Assembly: GCF_007827455.1 (NCBI RefSeq)
Contig: NZ_VISM01000001.1
Coordinates: 2,395,501 to 2,459,500 of the forward strand
Length of the DNA stretch: 64,000 nucleotides
Origin: Lutibacter sp. Hel_I_33_5
Lineage (GTDB): Bacteria; Bacteroidota; Bacteroidia; Flavobacteriales; Flavobacteriaceae
Direction: 5' to 3'
Shown: positions 19,712-28,588 of the stretch, in pieces
How the letters are laid out: each line of letters opens with the position of its first letter
Numbering within the stretch: position 1 is the first letter of the stretch
Notes under the pieces: generated by a model
What the model was told of the DNA's origin: nothing
The model's database searches: none
The model's input: the letters and a program-made list of their open reading frames with translations, nothing else
Position numbers and translations under genes: made by a program

Positions 19712-21042
19712 ATTTTAAAAGTATAGAAAACGTTTATTTTATAGGTATCGGAGGAATCGGTATGAGCGCTCTTGCAAGATATTTTGCAGCAAATGGGAAA
19801 AAGGTTGCCGGATATGATAAGACAGCTACAGATATCACAAATTCGTTAGAAAGTTTAGGTGTCGAGATTCATTTTAAAGATGGTGTAGAAAACATTCCAG
19901 GTCAATTTTTAGATCAGAAAAAAACACTTGTGGTATATACACCTGCTGTGTCAAAAGAACATATTGAATTAAATTATTTTATTGAAGCTGGTTTTACTGT
20001 TTTAAAACGTGCAGAAGTTTTAGGTAAAGTAACAGAAAACACCTTTTGTTTTGCCGCTGCTGGTACGCATGGAAAAACAACAACATCTTCAATTTTAGGG
20101 CATATAATGCAACCTAGTTTAGCAACTTCATTTTTAGGGGGCATTGCAGAGAATTATCAGTCAAATTTAATTCTTGGTGAAGATAAAATTACCGTAGTTG
20201 AAGCTGATGAATTTGATAGGTCGTTTTTACAATTATCTCCAAATATTGCATGTATAACATCTATGGATGCAGATCATTTAGATATTTATGGTGAAGCAGA
20301 AAGTTTAGAAAATTCGTTTAAAGAATTTGCCGCTAAGGTTTCAGAAAAATTAATCATTGCAAAAGGATTACCTATTAACGGAATTACCTACGCAATAAAT
20401 GAATCTGCGGATTATAAAGCGCACAATATTAAAATAAACAATGGTCGATATGTTTTTGATGTTGAGACTCCAAATTCTGAAATAAAAAATATTGAGTTTC
20501 ATCTACCTGGAAAACACAATGTAATGAATGCTTTAGCTGCATTGGCAATGGCAGATGTTTATGGAATTGACTTGCCGAAAATTAAAGAACAGCTAAAAAC
20601 TTTTAAAGGAGTTAGAAGAAGATTTTCTTATAAAATTAAAACCGATGATTTGGTGTTGATTGATGATTATGCACATCATCCGACTGAGATAAATGCAGTA
20701 GAAAATTCAGTAAGAGAAATGTATCCTAATGAAAAAACTTTAGCAGTTTTTCAACCCCATTTATTTAGCAGAACAAAAGATTTTGTAGAAGAATTTGCAA
20801 ATGCATTATCAAAATTTGATGAAGTTATTTTATTAGATATTTATCCAGCCAGAGAATTGCCACTTGAAGGGGTAACATCTGACTGGTTATTGAAAAAAAT
20901 TAATTTAAAAAAGAAACAATTATCAACAAAAAAAATGTTGATTGAAGATATTAAAAAATCATCTGCAAAAATTATTACCATTTTAGGTGCTGGAGATATT
21001 GGAATGATGGTAGACGAAATCCAAAATGAATTAGAAAAATAA
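19708..21042 (+). CDS. murC: UDP-MurNAc:L-alanine ligase
   Basis: MurC adds the first amino acid of the stem peptide. The N-terminal motif [17 protein letters not shown], the ATP motif [13 protein letters not shown] and the C-terminal [10 protein letters not shown] are family signatures. It starts with a GTG at 19708 in a GTGA overlap with the murG stop, so translation is probably coupled. The length of 444 residues is normal. Confidence 0.95.
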   Translation: MNFKSIENVYFIGIGGIGMSALARYFAANGKKVAGYDKTATDITNSLESLGVEIHFKDGVENIPGQFLDQKKTLVVYTPAVSKEHIELNYFIEAGFTVLKRAEVLGKVTENTFCFAAAGTHGKTTTSSILGHIMQPSLATSFLGGIAENYQSNLILGEDKITVVEADEFDRSFLQLSPNIACITSMDADHLDIYGEAESLENSFKEFAAKVSEKLIIAKGLPINGITYAINESADYKAHNIKINNGRYVFDVETPNSEIKNIEFHLPGKHNVMNALAALAMADVYGIDLPKIKEQLKTFKGVRRRFSYKIKTDDLVLIDDYAHHPTEINAVENSVREMYPNEKTLAVFQPHLFSRTKDFVEEFANALSKFDEVILLDIYPARELPLEGVTSDWLLKKINLKKKQLSTKKMLIEDIKKSSAKIITILGAGDIGMMVDEIQNELEK

Positions 21043-21056
21043 CAAAAATTAGAAAT

Positions 21057-21776
21057 TTGAAAAAGTATTTACCACATACAGGTTTATTGTTGTTGCTAGG
21101 TTTGTTGCTATTTTTGTATGGGTTTTCTGTTCATAGGAATATGAATAAGAAAATCATAAAAGTTGATATTGAGTTTAAAGAAGAGGTAAACTATTTTCTA
21201 ACTCATTCGATGGTTAATAAATTGTTAATACAAAACTTTGATGACGTTAAAAAACAAGCAAAAACTGTAATAGATTTACATAAGTTGGAGAAAAAGGTTT
21301 TAATGAACCCTTATATAGAAAATGCTTCGGTTTTTTTAACAATAAAAGGTGAGTTAAAATCAACGATAAAACAACGAACACCAATAATAAGGATTGTTGA
21401 TGGTAGTACCTCTTACTACATTGATAAGCAAGGAGTGAAAGTTCCTCTGTCTTTAAATTATTCAGCACGTGTTCCGTTGGTTTCTGGAGTGAAAAGTGAG
21501 AGTGATATTGCGGAAATTATGCAGTTGATGGAATTAATTTTGAATGATGACTTTTTGAAAAAAGAAATAGTTGCCATTCAAAAATTAGAGAACAAAGAAT
21601 ATTTTTTTACAACTAGGAGTGGTGATTATAAAATTGAGTTTGGAAAAATTGAAGAGGCAAGTTTAAAATTTAGAAAACTAAAAGCGTTTTACAACAAAAC
21701 ATTTGTAGATAAAACCATAAAAAAGTATAAAACTATAAACGTAAAATATCACAATCAAGTTGTGTGTACAAAATAA
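21057..21776 (+). CDS. ftsQ: Division protein FtsQ (DivIB-like)
   Basis: This 239-residue bitopic protein has a short cytoplasmic N-terminus, a transmembrane segment (GLLLLLGLLLFLYGFSV) and a periplasmic POTRA/FtsQ region (LEKKVLMNPYIENASVFLTI). It links FtsL and other division proteins at the septum. The start is a TTG at 21057, with no ATG before the membrane segment. The position between murC and ftsA is the standard location. Confidence 0.9.
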   Translation: MKKYLPHTGLLLLLGLLLFLYGFSVHRNMNKKIIKVDIEFKEEVNYFLTHSMVNKLLIQNFDDVKKQAKTVIDLHKLEKKVLMNPYIENASVFLTIKGELKSTIKQRTPIIRIVDGSTSYYIDKQGVKVPLSLNYSARVPLVSGVKSESDIAEIMQLMELILNDDFLKKEIVAIQKLENKEYFFTTRSGDYKIEFGKIEEASLKFRKLKAFYNKTFVDKTIKKYKTINVKYHNQVVCTK

Positions 21777-21782
21777 ATCAAA

Positions 21783-23111
21783 ATGGAAAACAATAAAATA
21801 GCAGTTGGTTTAGACATTGGTACTACCAAAATTGTTGCCATGATTGGTCGTAAAAACGAGTACGGTAAATTAGAGATTTTAGGAATAGGTAAGGCTAAAA
21901 GTTTAGGTGTAAAACGTGGTGTGGTAAGTAATATTACACAAACCATACAATCTATTCAACAAGCTGTTGATGAATCGGAAAGTGTTTCTAGTACTAAGAT
22001 AGATGAAGTTGTAGTTGGTATTGCTGGACAGCATATTAGAAGTTTGCATCATAGTGATTATATCACAAGAGCAAATGCAGATGAAGTAATTGATGAAAAC
22101 GATATTGAGAATTTAGTAAATCAAGTTCATAAATTAGTGATGTTGCCAGGAGAAGAAATTATTCATGTGTTACCACAAGAATTTAAAGTGGATTCTCAAG
22201 CGGATATCAAAGAGCCAATCGGAATGTACGGTGGGCGTTTAGAAGCTAATTTTCATGTAGTTGTTGGACAAGTTTCATCAATCAGAAATATTGGTCGTTG
22301 TGTAAAAAGTGCCGGTTTAAATCTAGCGGATATCACTTTAGAACCATTAGCTTCAGCATCAGCAGTATTAAGTCAAGAAGAAAAAGAAGCTGGTGTAGCT
22401 TTGATTGATATTGGTGGTGGAACAACAGATTTAGCCATTTTTAAAGACGGAATCATTCGTCATACAGCAGTAATTCCTTTTGGTGGAAATGTAATTACAG
22501 ATGATATTAAAGAAGGTTGTTCTATTATAGAAAAGCAAGCTGAATTATTAAAAATAAAGTTTGGATCTGCATGGCCAGGAGAAAATAAAGAAACAGAAAT
22601 TGTTTCTATTCCAGGACTTAGAGGAAGAGAACCTAAAGAAATTACTTTAAAGAATTTATCAAAAATAATACATGCTAGGGTTCAAGAAATTATTGAGCAT
22701 GTGTATTTAGAAATAAAAAATTACGGTCACGAAACTGCAAAAGGAAAATTAATTGCAGGGATTGTACTTACTGGTGGTGGTTCACAATTAAACCATTTAC
22801 GTCAGTTAGTAGAATATATTACCGGAATGGATGCAAGAATAGGCTATCCAAACGAACATTTAGCAGGAGAATCTGATGAATCACTTTCTAGTCCGTCTTA
22901 TGCAACTGCAGTTGGGTTGTTAATGGAAGGATTAGAAAATCATGCAAGAGAAGAGGCTGAAGAAGAAGTTGTTGAAGAAATTGAAACTTCAACAGAAGAA
23001 AATGTAGCCGTAGAAGAAGAAAAACCAGTAGAGAAAAAACAGCCTAAAAAGAAATCTTTCTTTGAGAAATTCACAGACGGATTAAAAGATTTTTTAGACA
23101 ACGCAGAATAA
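21783..23111 (+). CDS. ftsA: Division protein FtsA
   Basis: FtsA is the actin-like membrane tether of FtsZ. The phosphate-1 motif VGLDIGTTKIVAMIG is at the N-terminus and the second phosphate/adenosine motifs appear as ALIDIGGGTTDLAIF and GIVLTGGGSQL. The C-terminus has an acidic linker of about 40 residues and then a basic amphipathic helix (KKKSFFEKFTDGLKDFLDN) suited to membrane binding. The length is 442 residues. Confidence 0.95.
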   Translation: MENNKIAVGLDIGTTKIVAMIGRKNEYGKLEILGIGKAKSLGVKRGVVSNITQTIQSIQQAVDESESVSSTKIDEVVVGIAGQHIRSLHHSDYITRANADEVIDENDIENLVNQVHKLVMLPGEEIIHVLPQEFKVDSQADIKEPIGMYGGRLEANFHVVVGQVSSIRNIGRCVKSAGLNLADITLEPLASASAVLSQEEKEAGVALIDIGGGTTDLAIFKDGIIRHTAVIPFGGNVITDDIKEGCSIIEKQAELLKIKFGSAWPGENKETEIVSIPGLRGREPKEITLKNLSKIIHARVQEIIEHVYLEIKNYGHETAKGKLIAGIVLTGGGSQLNHLRQLVEYITGMDARIGYPNEHLAGESDESLSSPSYATAVGLLMEGLENHAREEAEEEVVEEIETSTEENVAVEEEKPVEKKQPKKKSFFEKFTDGLKDFLDNAE

Positions 23112-23150
23112 AATATATAATTAATAAACAATTAAAATTGAAAAGTTATT

Positions 23151-25049
23151 ATGAGCGCAGATTTCAATAACATTTCGTTTGAAATGCCTAAAGCACAATC
23201 TAATACCATAAAAGTGATTGGTGTTGGTGGTGGTGGAAGTAATGCAGTAAATCACATGTTTACCCAACATATTAAAGGGGTAGATTTTGTAATCTGTAAT
23301 ACAGACTCTCAGGCATTAGAAAACAGTCCAATTCCAAACAAAATTCAGTTAGGTGTAAACTTAACATCAGGTTTAGGAGCTGGAGCAAATCCAGAAGTAG
23401 GAGAGAAGGCAGCTAAAGAAAGCATGCAAGAAATTCAGCAAATGTTAAACACGCAAACCAAGATGGTATTTATTACTGCTGGTATGGGTGGAGGAACAGG
23501 TACTGGTGCTGCGCCAATTATTGCTAAGATTGCCAAGGATATGGATATTTTAACAGTAGGAATTGTTACTATGCCATTTCAGTTTGAAGGGAGAATGCGC
23601 TCGAAACAAGCTCAATTAGGAATTGATCAATTACGTAATAATGTAGATTCTTTAATCGTAATCAACAATAATAAACTTCGTGAAGTATATGGAAACCTTG
23701 GTTTTAAAGCAGGTTTTTCTAAAGCAGATGAAGTGTTGTCTACTGCAGCAAAAGGAATTGCAGAAGTAATTACACATCACTATAAGCAAAATATAGATTT
23801 ACACGATGCTAAAACGGTACTGTCTAATAGTGGAACAGCAATTATGGGTTCTGCAAAAGAAGAAGGAACTAATAGAGCTAAGAATGCGATTGTAAAAGCG
23901 TTAGATTCTCCGTTATTAAATGATAATAAAATTACAGGCGCTAAAAATGTACTGCTTTTAATTGTTTCTGGTGGCAGTGAGGTTACCTTAGATGAAATTG
24001 GAGAAATCAATGATTTTATTCAAACTGAAGCTGGATATGATGCTAATATAATTATGGGTATTGGTGAAGATGAAGAATTAGGTGATGCTATTTCCGTAAC
24101 AATTGTTGCTACAGGTTTTGCAGCAGATCAACAAAATACAATTACCAATACTGAAGCTAAAAAAATAATTCATACGCTAGAAGGCGAACAAAAAGCAACC
24201 TATGATTTTGAAGATAAAAAGGTTGAAAAAGCATCAGTATTAGAAGAACCAATTGCTCCAAGTGTTGAAAAGAAAATAGTGCATGTTTTAGAAGATAATG
24301 TTGAAGAAGTAGTTGAAGAAACAAACCCTTTAATCCAAACAACAGAAGCAATTAAAAACATTAATGTTGTTTTTGATGAAGTTGTTGAAGAAGTTTCTGA
24401 AGACGATTTTGTTATCACCAACGCTACAACTATTGAAGCACCAGTAGTAGAAGAAAAACTTGAAGTTCAGGCAGATTTATTATTTGATTTACCATTAAAT
24501 TCTTTTGAAGAAGTTACTGCAGAAGAAGAAATAGTACACGAAATTACTGCGGAAGAAATAAATCAAGTAGAAGTTCTTGATGAGCAAGAGATTGTTGCTG
24601 AGAAAGAAGAGGTTGAAGAAACAAGATTTGTTTTAGAAGATTTTGAAGTGCAGCCTACTATTGGTAAAAGTTCTACAATTTCTAAATCAGATGAAGTAGT
24701 GGAAGTTGAAGAAGGATTAAATTTCGAATTAAAAACTGCAACTCCACAAAACGAAATTAATCAGATAGAAACTGAAAGTGAAGAAGTGTCTCCGTTGAGT
24801 TTAACAATTGCAGAATTGGAAAATAGAGCAGAACTAAGACGTGAGAAAATGAAAGGTTTCAATTATAAATTTACAGAGCAAGTAAATAAAAACATAGATG
24901 ATATAGAACGTCAGCCAGCTTATAAAAGAATGGGTGTAGATTTAGACCAAAACAATGCTATTAGTAAGTCTAAAACTACTTTGAGTACAGAGAATGATGA
25001 TATTCAATTAAACTCAAACAATTCTTTTTTACATGACAATGTGGATTAA
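23151..25049 (+). CDS. ftsZ: Division GTPase FtsZ with a long acidic C-terminal linker
   Basis: FtsZ forms the cytokinetic ring. The tubulin signature GGGTGTGAAP, the N-terminal GVGGGGSNAVNHM and the T7-loop region (LDEIGEIND) are present. At 632 residues it is much longer than the ~380 of E. coli. The extra length is a Glu/Val-rich linker from about residue 330 to 575, followed by a basic conserved segment (QPAYKRMGVDL) that may be the FtsA-binding tail. It is the last gene of the dcw cluster and is closed by a strong terminator. Confidence 0.95.
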   Translation: MSADFNNISFEMPKAQSNTIKVIGVGGGGSNAVNHMFTQHIKGVDFVICNTDSQALENSPIPNKIQLGVNLTSGLGAGANPEVGEKAAKESMQEIQQMLNTQTKMVFITAGMGGGTGTGAAPIIAKIAKDMDILTVGIVTMPFQFEGRMRSKQAQLGIDQLRNNVDSLIVINNNKLREVYGNLGFKAGFSKADEVLSTAAKGIAEVITHHYKQNIDLHDAKTVLSNSGTAIMGSAKEEGTNRAKNAIVKALDSPLLNDNKITGAKNVLLLIVSGGSEVTLDEIGEINDFIQTEAGYDANIIMGIGEDEELGDAISVTIVATGFAADQQNTITNTEAKKIIHTLEGEQKATYDFEDKKVEKASVLEEPIAPSVEKKIVHVLEDNVEEVVEETNPLIQTTEAIKNINVVFDEVVEEVSEDDFVITNATTIEAPVVEEKLEVQADLLFDLPLNSFEEVTAEEEIVHEITAEEINQVEVLDEQEIVAEKEEVEETRFVLEDFEVQPTIGKSSTISKSDEVVEVEEGLNFELKTATPQNEINQIETESEEVSPLSLTIAELENRAELRREKMKGFNYKFTEQVNKNIDDIERQPAYKRMGVDLDQNNAISKSKTTLSTENDDIQLNSNNSFLHDNVD

Positions 25050-25084
25050 CCCCTAGATTAGATGGGTAAGTCTTACCCTTTATT

Positions 25085-25118
25085 AACCGCACTAAAATTT
25101 TAGTGCGGTTTTTTTTAT
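25085..25118 (+). terminator. Rho-independent terminator of the dcw operon
   Basis: A perfect 13-base inverted repeat (arm AACCGCACTAAAA, 25085-25097) has its partner at 25098-25110 and is followed by a run of T to 25116. A smaller palindrome GGGTAAG-T-CTTACCC is at 25064-25078. Confidence 0.92.
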
Positions 25119-25246
25119 GTTTTTTTTCAATCGGCGTAAACTATTGCTATTGAGTTTGTTGATTTTTAAGAGATTATGTTCAGATTTTAGTGTAACATTA
25201 ATTATTATATGTCGTCTATACTATATAATCAATTAAATTAAACACC

Positions 25247-25459
25247 ATGAAATCAACAGCACACCCACGAGTCATTGAAAGAGGAATTTTAACATCTAAT
25301 TACAAACAAGAGATTAGAAATAACCTTCGAGAAATAAATTCTACATCTTTGTTTGGTAAAAAACTACTCGTAAAAAACAACCAAGCACTTTGTACCCCTG
25401 CAGGCACAATTTTAAGAACTTCTTTATTCTTTATTGCTTTGGTATTTATTGTTTTTTAA
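25247..25459 (+). CDS. Small protein of unknown function with a C-terminal membrane segment
   Basis: This 70-residue protein is not recognised. It has a basic N-terminal part (HPRVIERGILTSNYKQ) and ends with one hydrophobic stretch (TSLFFIALVFIVF), so it may be tail-anchored. It stands alone between the ftsZ terminator and the convergent aminotransferase gene, with 4 bases between the stops. The ATG follows an A-rich leader typical of this genome. It could be a spurious reading frame, but the codon use looks like its neighbours. Confidence 0.55.
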   Translation: MKSTAHPRVIERGILTSNYKQEIRNNLREINSTSLFGKKLLVKNNQALCTPAGTILRTSLFFIALVFIVF

Positions 25460-25463
25460 AGCT

Positions 25464-26651
25464 TTATACTAAAACTTTTTCAATCCTTTTTATCGCTTCT
25501 CTTAATTGAAGTTCTGATGCTGCATAGGATAATCTAATACAGTTTGGTGCACCAAAAGCGTCACCAGTAACCGTTGCAACATTTGCTTCTTCTAAGATAA
25601 GCATAGAAAAATCGGTCGCATTATTAATTTGCTTACCAGAAATAGTTTTGCCAAAAAAGCTAGAAACATCAGGAAAAACATAAAAAGCACCTTCAGGTAC
25701 ATTTAGTTTTAAACCATCAATTTTACCTAGTAGATCTAATACTAAATCTCTACGAGATTTAAATTCTTCTACCATATAAGATACTTTTGTAGGCGATGCT
25801 AAAACAGCTGTAATTGCTGCTCGTTGAGCAATACAGTTAGTTCCGGAAGTAATTTGTCCTTGCATTTTAGTACATGCTTTAGCAATCCATTGTGGAGCAC
25901 CAATAAAACCGATTCTCCAACCTGTCATTGCATAAGCTTTTGCTAATCCGTTTACGGTAATTGTTCTATCAAACATAGATTCGATCGCTCCAAAACTAAA
26001 AGGTGTTACTCCATAGTTTATGTGCTCATAAATTTCATCAGATAAAATATAAATCTGCGGATGCTTTTCTAAAACAGCAGCTAAAGCTCTATATTCTGAT
26101 TCGCTATAAATACTCCCACTTGGATTGTTAGGAGAATTAAAGAAAATCATTTTTGTTTTTGGTGTAATTGCTGCTTCTAATTGAGCTGGTGTAATTTTAA
26201 AATCATCATCAATAGAAGAAGGGATTTCAACATATTTTGCTTCACACAACGTTGCAATTGCAGAATAACTTACCCAATATGGAGCAGGTAAAATAACTTC
26301 GTCACCAGGGTTTAATAAAACCTGTGCTATGTTTGCAATAGATTGTTTTGCTCCCGTTGAAACGACTATTTGATTTGGTGCATAATTTAAGTTGTTATCT
26401 CGCTTAAATTTCTCGCAAATAGCTTCTTTTAACTCACCATAACCATCAACTGGTGTATAGGAGTTGTAATCTTGATTAATAGCTTCAATTGCAGCATTTT
26501 TAATAAAATCAGGCGTATTAAAATCTGGTTCTCCCAAACTTAAACTGATAATATCTTTTCCTTCTGCTTTTAATTCTCTTGCTTTAGCAGCCATTGCTAA
26601 AGTTTGCGATACAGGTAAACTGTTAATTCTGTCCGATAATGGATGTGACAT
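25464..26651 (-). CDS. aspC: Class I aminotransferase (aspartate aminotransferase type)
   Basis: This PLP enzyme of 395 residues resembles the subgroup I-gamma aspartate aminotransferases, which transfer the amino group between aspartate and 2-oxoglutarate. The PLP lysine is in GLAKAYAMTGWRIGF, with FFNSPNNPSG and SDEIYEHINY upstream as cofactor-contact motifs and IRLSYA at the C-terminus for the carboxylate Arg. It is 29 bases downstream of the desaturase gene. Related prephenate or aromatic aminotransferase activity cannot be excluded. Confidence 0.87.
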   Translation of the reverse strand: MSHPLSDRINSLPVSQTLAMAAKARELKAEGKDIISLSLGEPDFNTPDFIKNAAIEAINQDYNSYTPVDGYGELKEAICEKFKRDNNLNYAPNQIVVSTGAKQSIANIAQVLLNPGDEVILPAPYWVSYSAIATLCEAKYVEIPSSIDDDFKITPAQLEAAITPKTKMIFFNSPNNPSGSIYSESEYRALAAVLEKHPQIYILSDEIYEHINYGVTPFSFGAIESMFDRTITVNGLAKAYAMTGWRIGFIGAPQWIAKACTKMQGQITSGTNCIAQRAAITAVLASPTKVSYMVEEFKSRRDLVLDLLGKIDGLKLNVPEGAFYVFPDVSSFFGKTISGKQINNATDFSMLILEEANVATVTGDAFGAPNCIRLSYAASELQLREAIKRIEKVLV

Positions 26652-26680
26652 TTTTAATAAAGTTATAGTGTGTTGTTTAT

Positions 26681-27772
26681 TTATGCTAATTCAGGATTTT
26701 TACCTAAAACCCCTAAATGTTTAAAATGTTCAATTACTGCTCTAGTCATTGTCTTATACTCATTATAAGGCAAATTAAATTCTTTTGTTGTTTCTCGCAC
26801 AATTTTAGATAATTTGTCGTAATGTACATGAGAAATATGTGGAAAAATATGATGTTCAACTTGATGATTTAATCCACCCGTATAGAAATTTACTAGCCAA
26901 TTACTAGGAGCAAAGTTCGATGTTGTATATAATTGATGGACAGCCCAAGTGTGTTCTAAATTTCCATCTTTATCAGGTATTGGCATTTCTGTATTAGGTA
27001 CAATATGTGCTAGTTGAAAAACTAGACTTAAAATCATACCGGCAGTATAATGCATTACAAAGAATCCTATTAAAATCTTCCACCAAGCAATATTCAAAAC
27101 TAATAAAGGTAAAACGATCCAAAGTGAATAATATACAATTTTAGAGACGATTAACTTTGTCCATTCAGTAGCAGGGTTTGGAAATTTACCATACGATAGT
27201 TTTCTTTTTAAATAACTATGCATTTGTTTAATATCGGTAGTAATTGCCCAATTAATGGTTAATAATCCATATAAAAAAATAGAATAATATTTCTGAACCT
27301 TATGAATTTTTAACCATTTAGAATGTTTAGAAAAACGAATGATTCTTCCCGCATCTATATCTTCATCATGATCTTTAACATTGGTAAATGTATGATGTAA
27401 AACATTGTGCTGTACTTTCCAGTTATAAACATTTCCTGCAAGAATATAAATACTACTCCCCATTAATTTGTTTACCCATTTTCTGCTAGAAAAGGATTCA
27501 TGATTACTATCGTGCATCACATTCATTCCAACTCCAGCCATTCCAATACCGGTAATTACCATTAATAAAGCCATTACCCACTGAGGCATTGATATTGTTA
27601 AAATTAAAATAAAAGGAATTAAAAATAACGAAAACATTAGAACTGCTTTGGTGTATAACTTCCAGTTACCAGTACGTTTTAAGTTATTTTCTTTAAAATA
27701 GGTATTCACTCTTTTATTAAGTGTTCTAAAAAATTTAGCGTTATCTATTCTAGAAAAGTTAATAGTTTTCAT
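26681..27772 (-). CDS. Membrane fatty acid desaturase
   Basis: The enzyme introduces a double bond into acyl chains, which matters for membrane fluidity in cold or marine bacteria. Three histidine boxes are present: HDSNHESFS, QHNVLHHTFTN and HQVEHHIFPHISH; the QxxHH third box is typical of front-end or linoleoyl-type desaturases. Four hydrophobic segments are visible. The length is 363 residues and no cytochrome b5 domain is present, so an external electron donor is needed. The regiospecificity is unknown. Confidence 0.9.
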   Translation of the reverse strand: MKTINFSRIDNAKFFRTLNKRVNTYFKENNLKRTGNWKLYTKAVLMFSLFLIPFILILTISMPQWVMALLMVITGIGMAGVGMNVMHDSNHESFSSRKWVNKLMGSSIYILAGNVYNWKVQHNVLHHTFTNVKDHDEDIDAGRIIRFSKHSKWLKIHKVQKYYSIFLYGLLTINWAITTDIKQMHSYLKRKLSYGKFPNPATEWTKLIVSKIVYYSLWIVLPLLVLNIAWWKILIGFFVMHYTAGMILSLVFQLAHIVPNTEMPIPDKDGNLEHTWAVHQLYTTSNFAPSNWLVNFYTGGLNHQVEHHIFPHISHVHYDKLSKIVRETTKEFNLPYNEYKTMTRAVIEHFKHLGVLGKNPELA

Positions 27773-27889
27773 ACTGTTAGTTTGTTTAACAAAAGTAAAC
27801 GTTTTTTGTGGACAAATGTTGTCTGATATACCCTTTTTAACGAATAAGATAACTTTCGTTTAAAAAATAACAGATATCAATTAGTTTTC

Positions 27890-27897
27890 TATTTTTG
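27890..27897 (+). promoter_or_regulatory. Probable -7 box for rsmG
   Basis: TATTTTTG matches TAnnTTTG and lies 17 bases before the rsmG ATG. No spaced TTG element is evident. Confidence 0.45.
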
Positions 27898-27914
27898 CAG
27901 AGTAAAATTTATCC

Positions 27915-28544
27915 ATGGAAATTATCCTTAAATATTTTAAAAACCTAAGTGAAACTCAGTTAGAACAGTTTGCAAAATTGCAAGAATTGTATCAAGATTG
28001 GAACCTGAAAATTAATGTGGTTTCTAGAAAAGATATCGACGAATTATATTTACGACATGTGTTGCATTCTCTTGGAATAGCAAAAGTGATGCAATTTAAA
28101 CCAGGTGCAAAAGTGATGGATGTTGGTACAGGTGGCGGTTTTCCTGGGATTCCGTTAGCTATTTTATTTCCTGAAACACAGTTTCATTTGGTAGATTCTA
28201 TAGGGAAAAAGATAAAAGTGGTGAACGAAGTTTCTGCTGGTTTAGGTTTAGAAAATGTAAAAACAACCCATGGAAGAGTTGAAGAGGTAAAAGACACCTA
28301 CGACTTTATTGTGAGTAGAGCAGTTGCACAAATGGAAACTTTTGTACGTTGGAATAAAGGTAAAATTGCTAAAAAGCAAAACCACGATTTAAAAAACGGA
28401 ATTCTTTATTTAAAAGGTGGCGATTTAACTGAAGAGTTAAAATTATACACTTCTGCTACTGTTTATAATTTGCCTGATTATTTTGAAGAAGACTTTTTTG
28501 AGACAAAAAAAGTGGTGCATTTAGGGATGAAGTTTAAAGGGTAA
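27915..28544 (+). CDS. rsmG: 16S rRNA (guanine-527-N7)-methyltransferase
   Basis: RsmG (GidB) methylates G527 of 16S rRNA; loss gives low-level streptomycin resistance in several bacteria. The SAM-binding motif VMDVGTGGGFPGIPLAI is near residue 65, with LNVVSRKDI-like sequence (INVVSRKDIDELYLRH) before it and FIVSRAVAQ later. The length of 209 residues is normal. It is a single gene divergent from the desaturase. Confidence 0.94.
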   Translation: MEIILKYFKNLSETQLEQFAKLQELYQDWNLKINVVSRKDIDELYLRHVLHSLGIAKVMQFKPGAKVMDVGTGGGFPGIPLAILFPETQFHLVDSIGKKIKVVNEVSAGLGLENVKTTHGRVEEVKDTYDFIVSRAVAQMETFVRWNKGKIAKKQNHDLKNGILYLKGGDLTEELKLYTSATVYNLPDYFEEDFFETKKVVHLGMKFKG

Positions 28545-28588
28545 ATTGTTTTTGTTTTATAATTAATCTTGTTAGATAATAATAAAAC

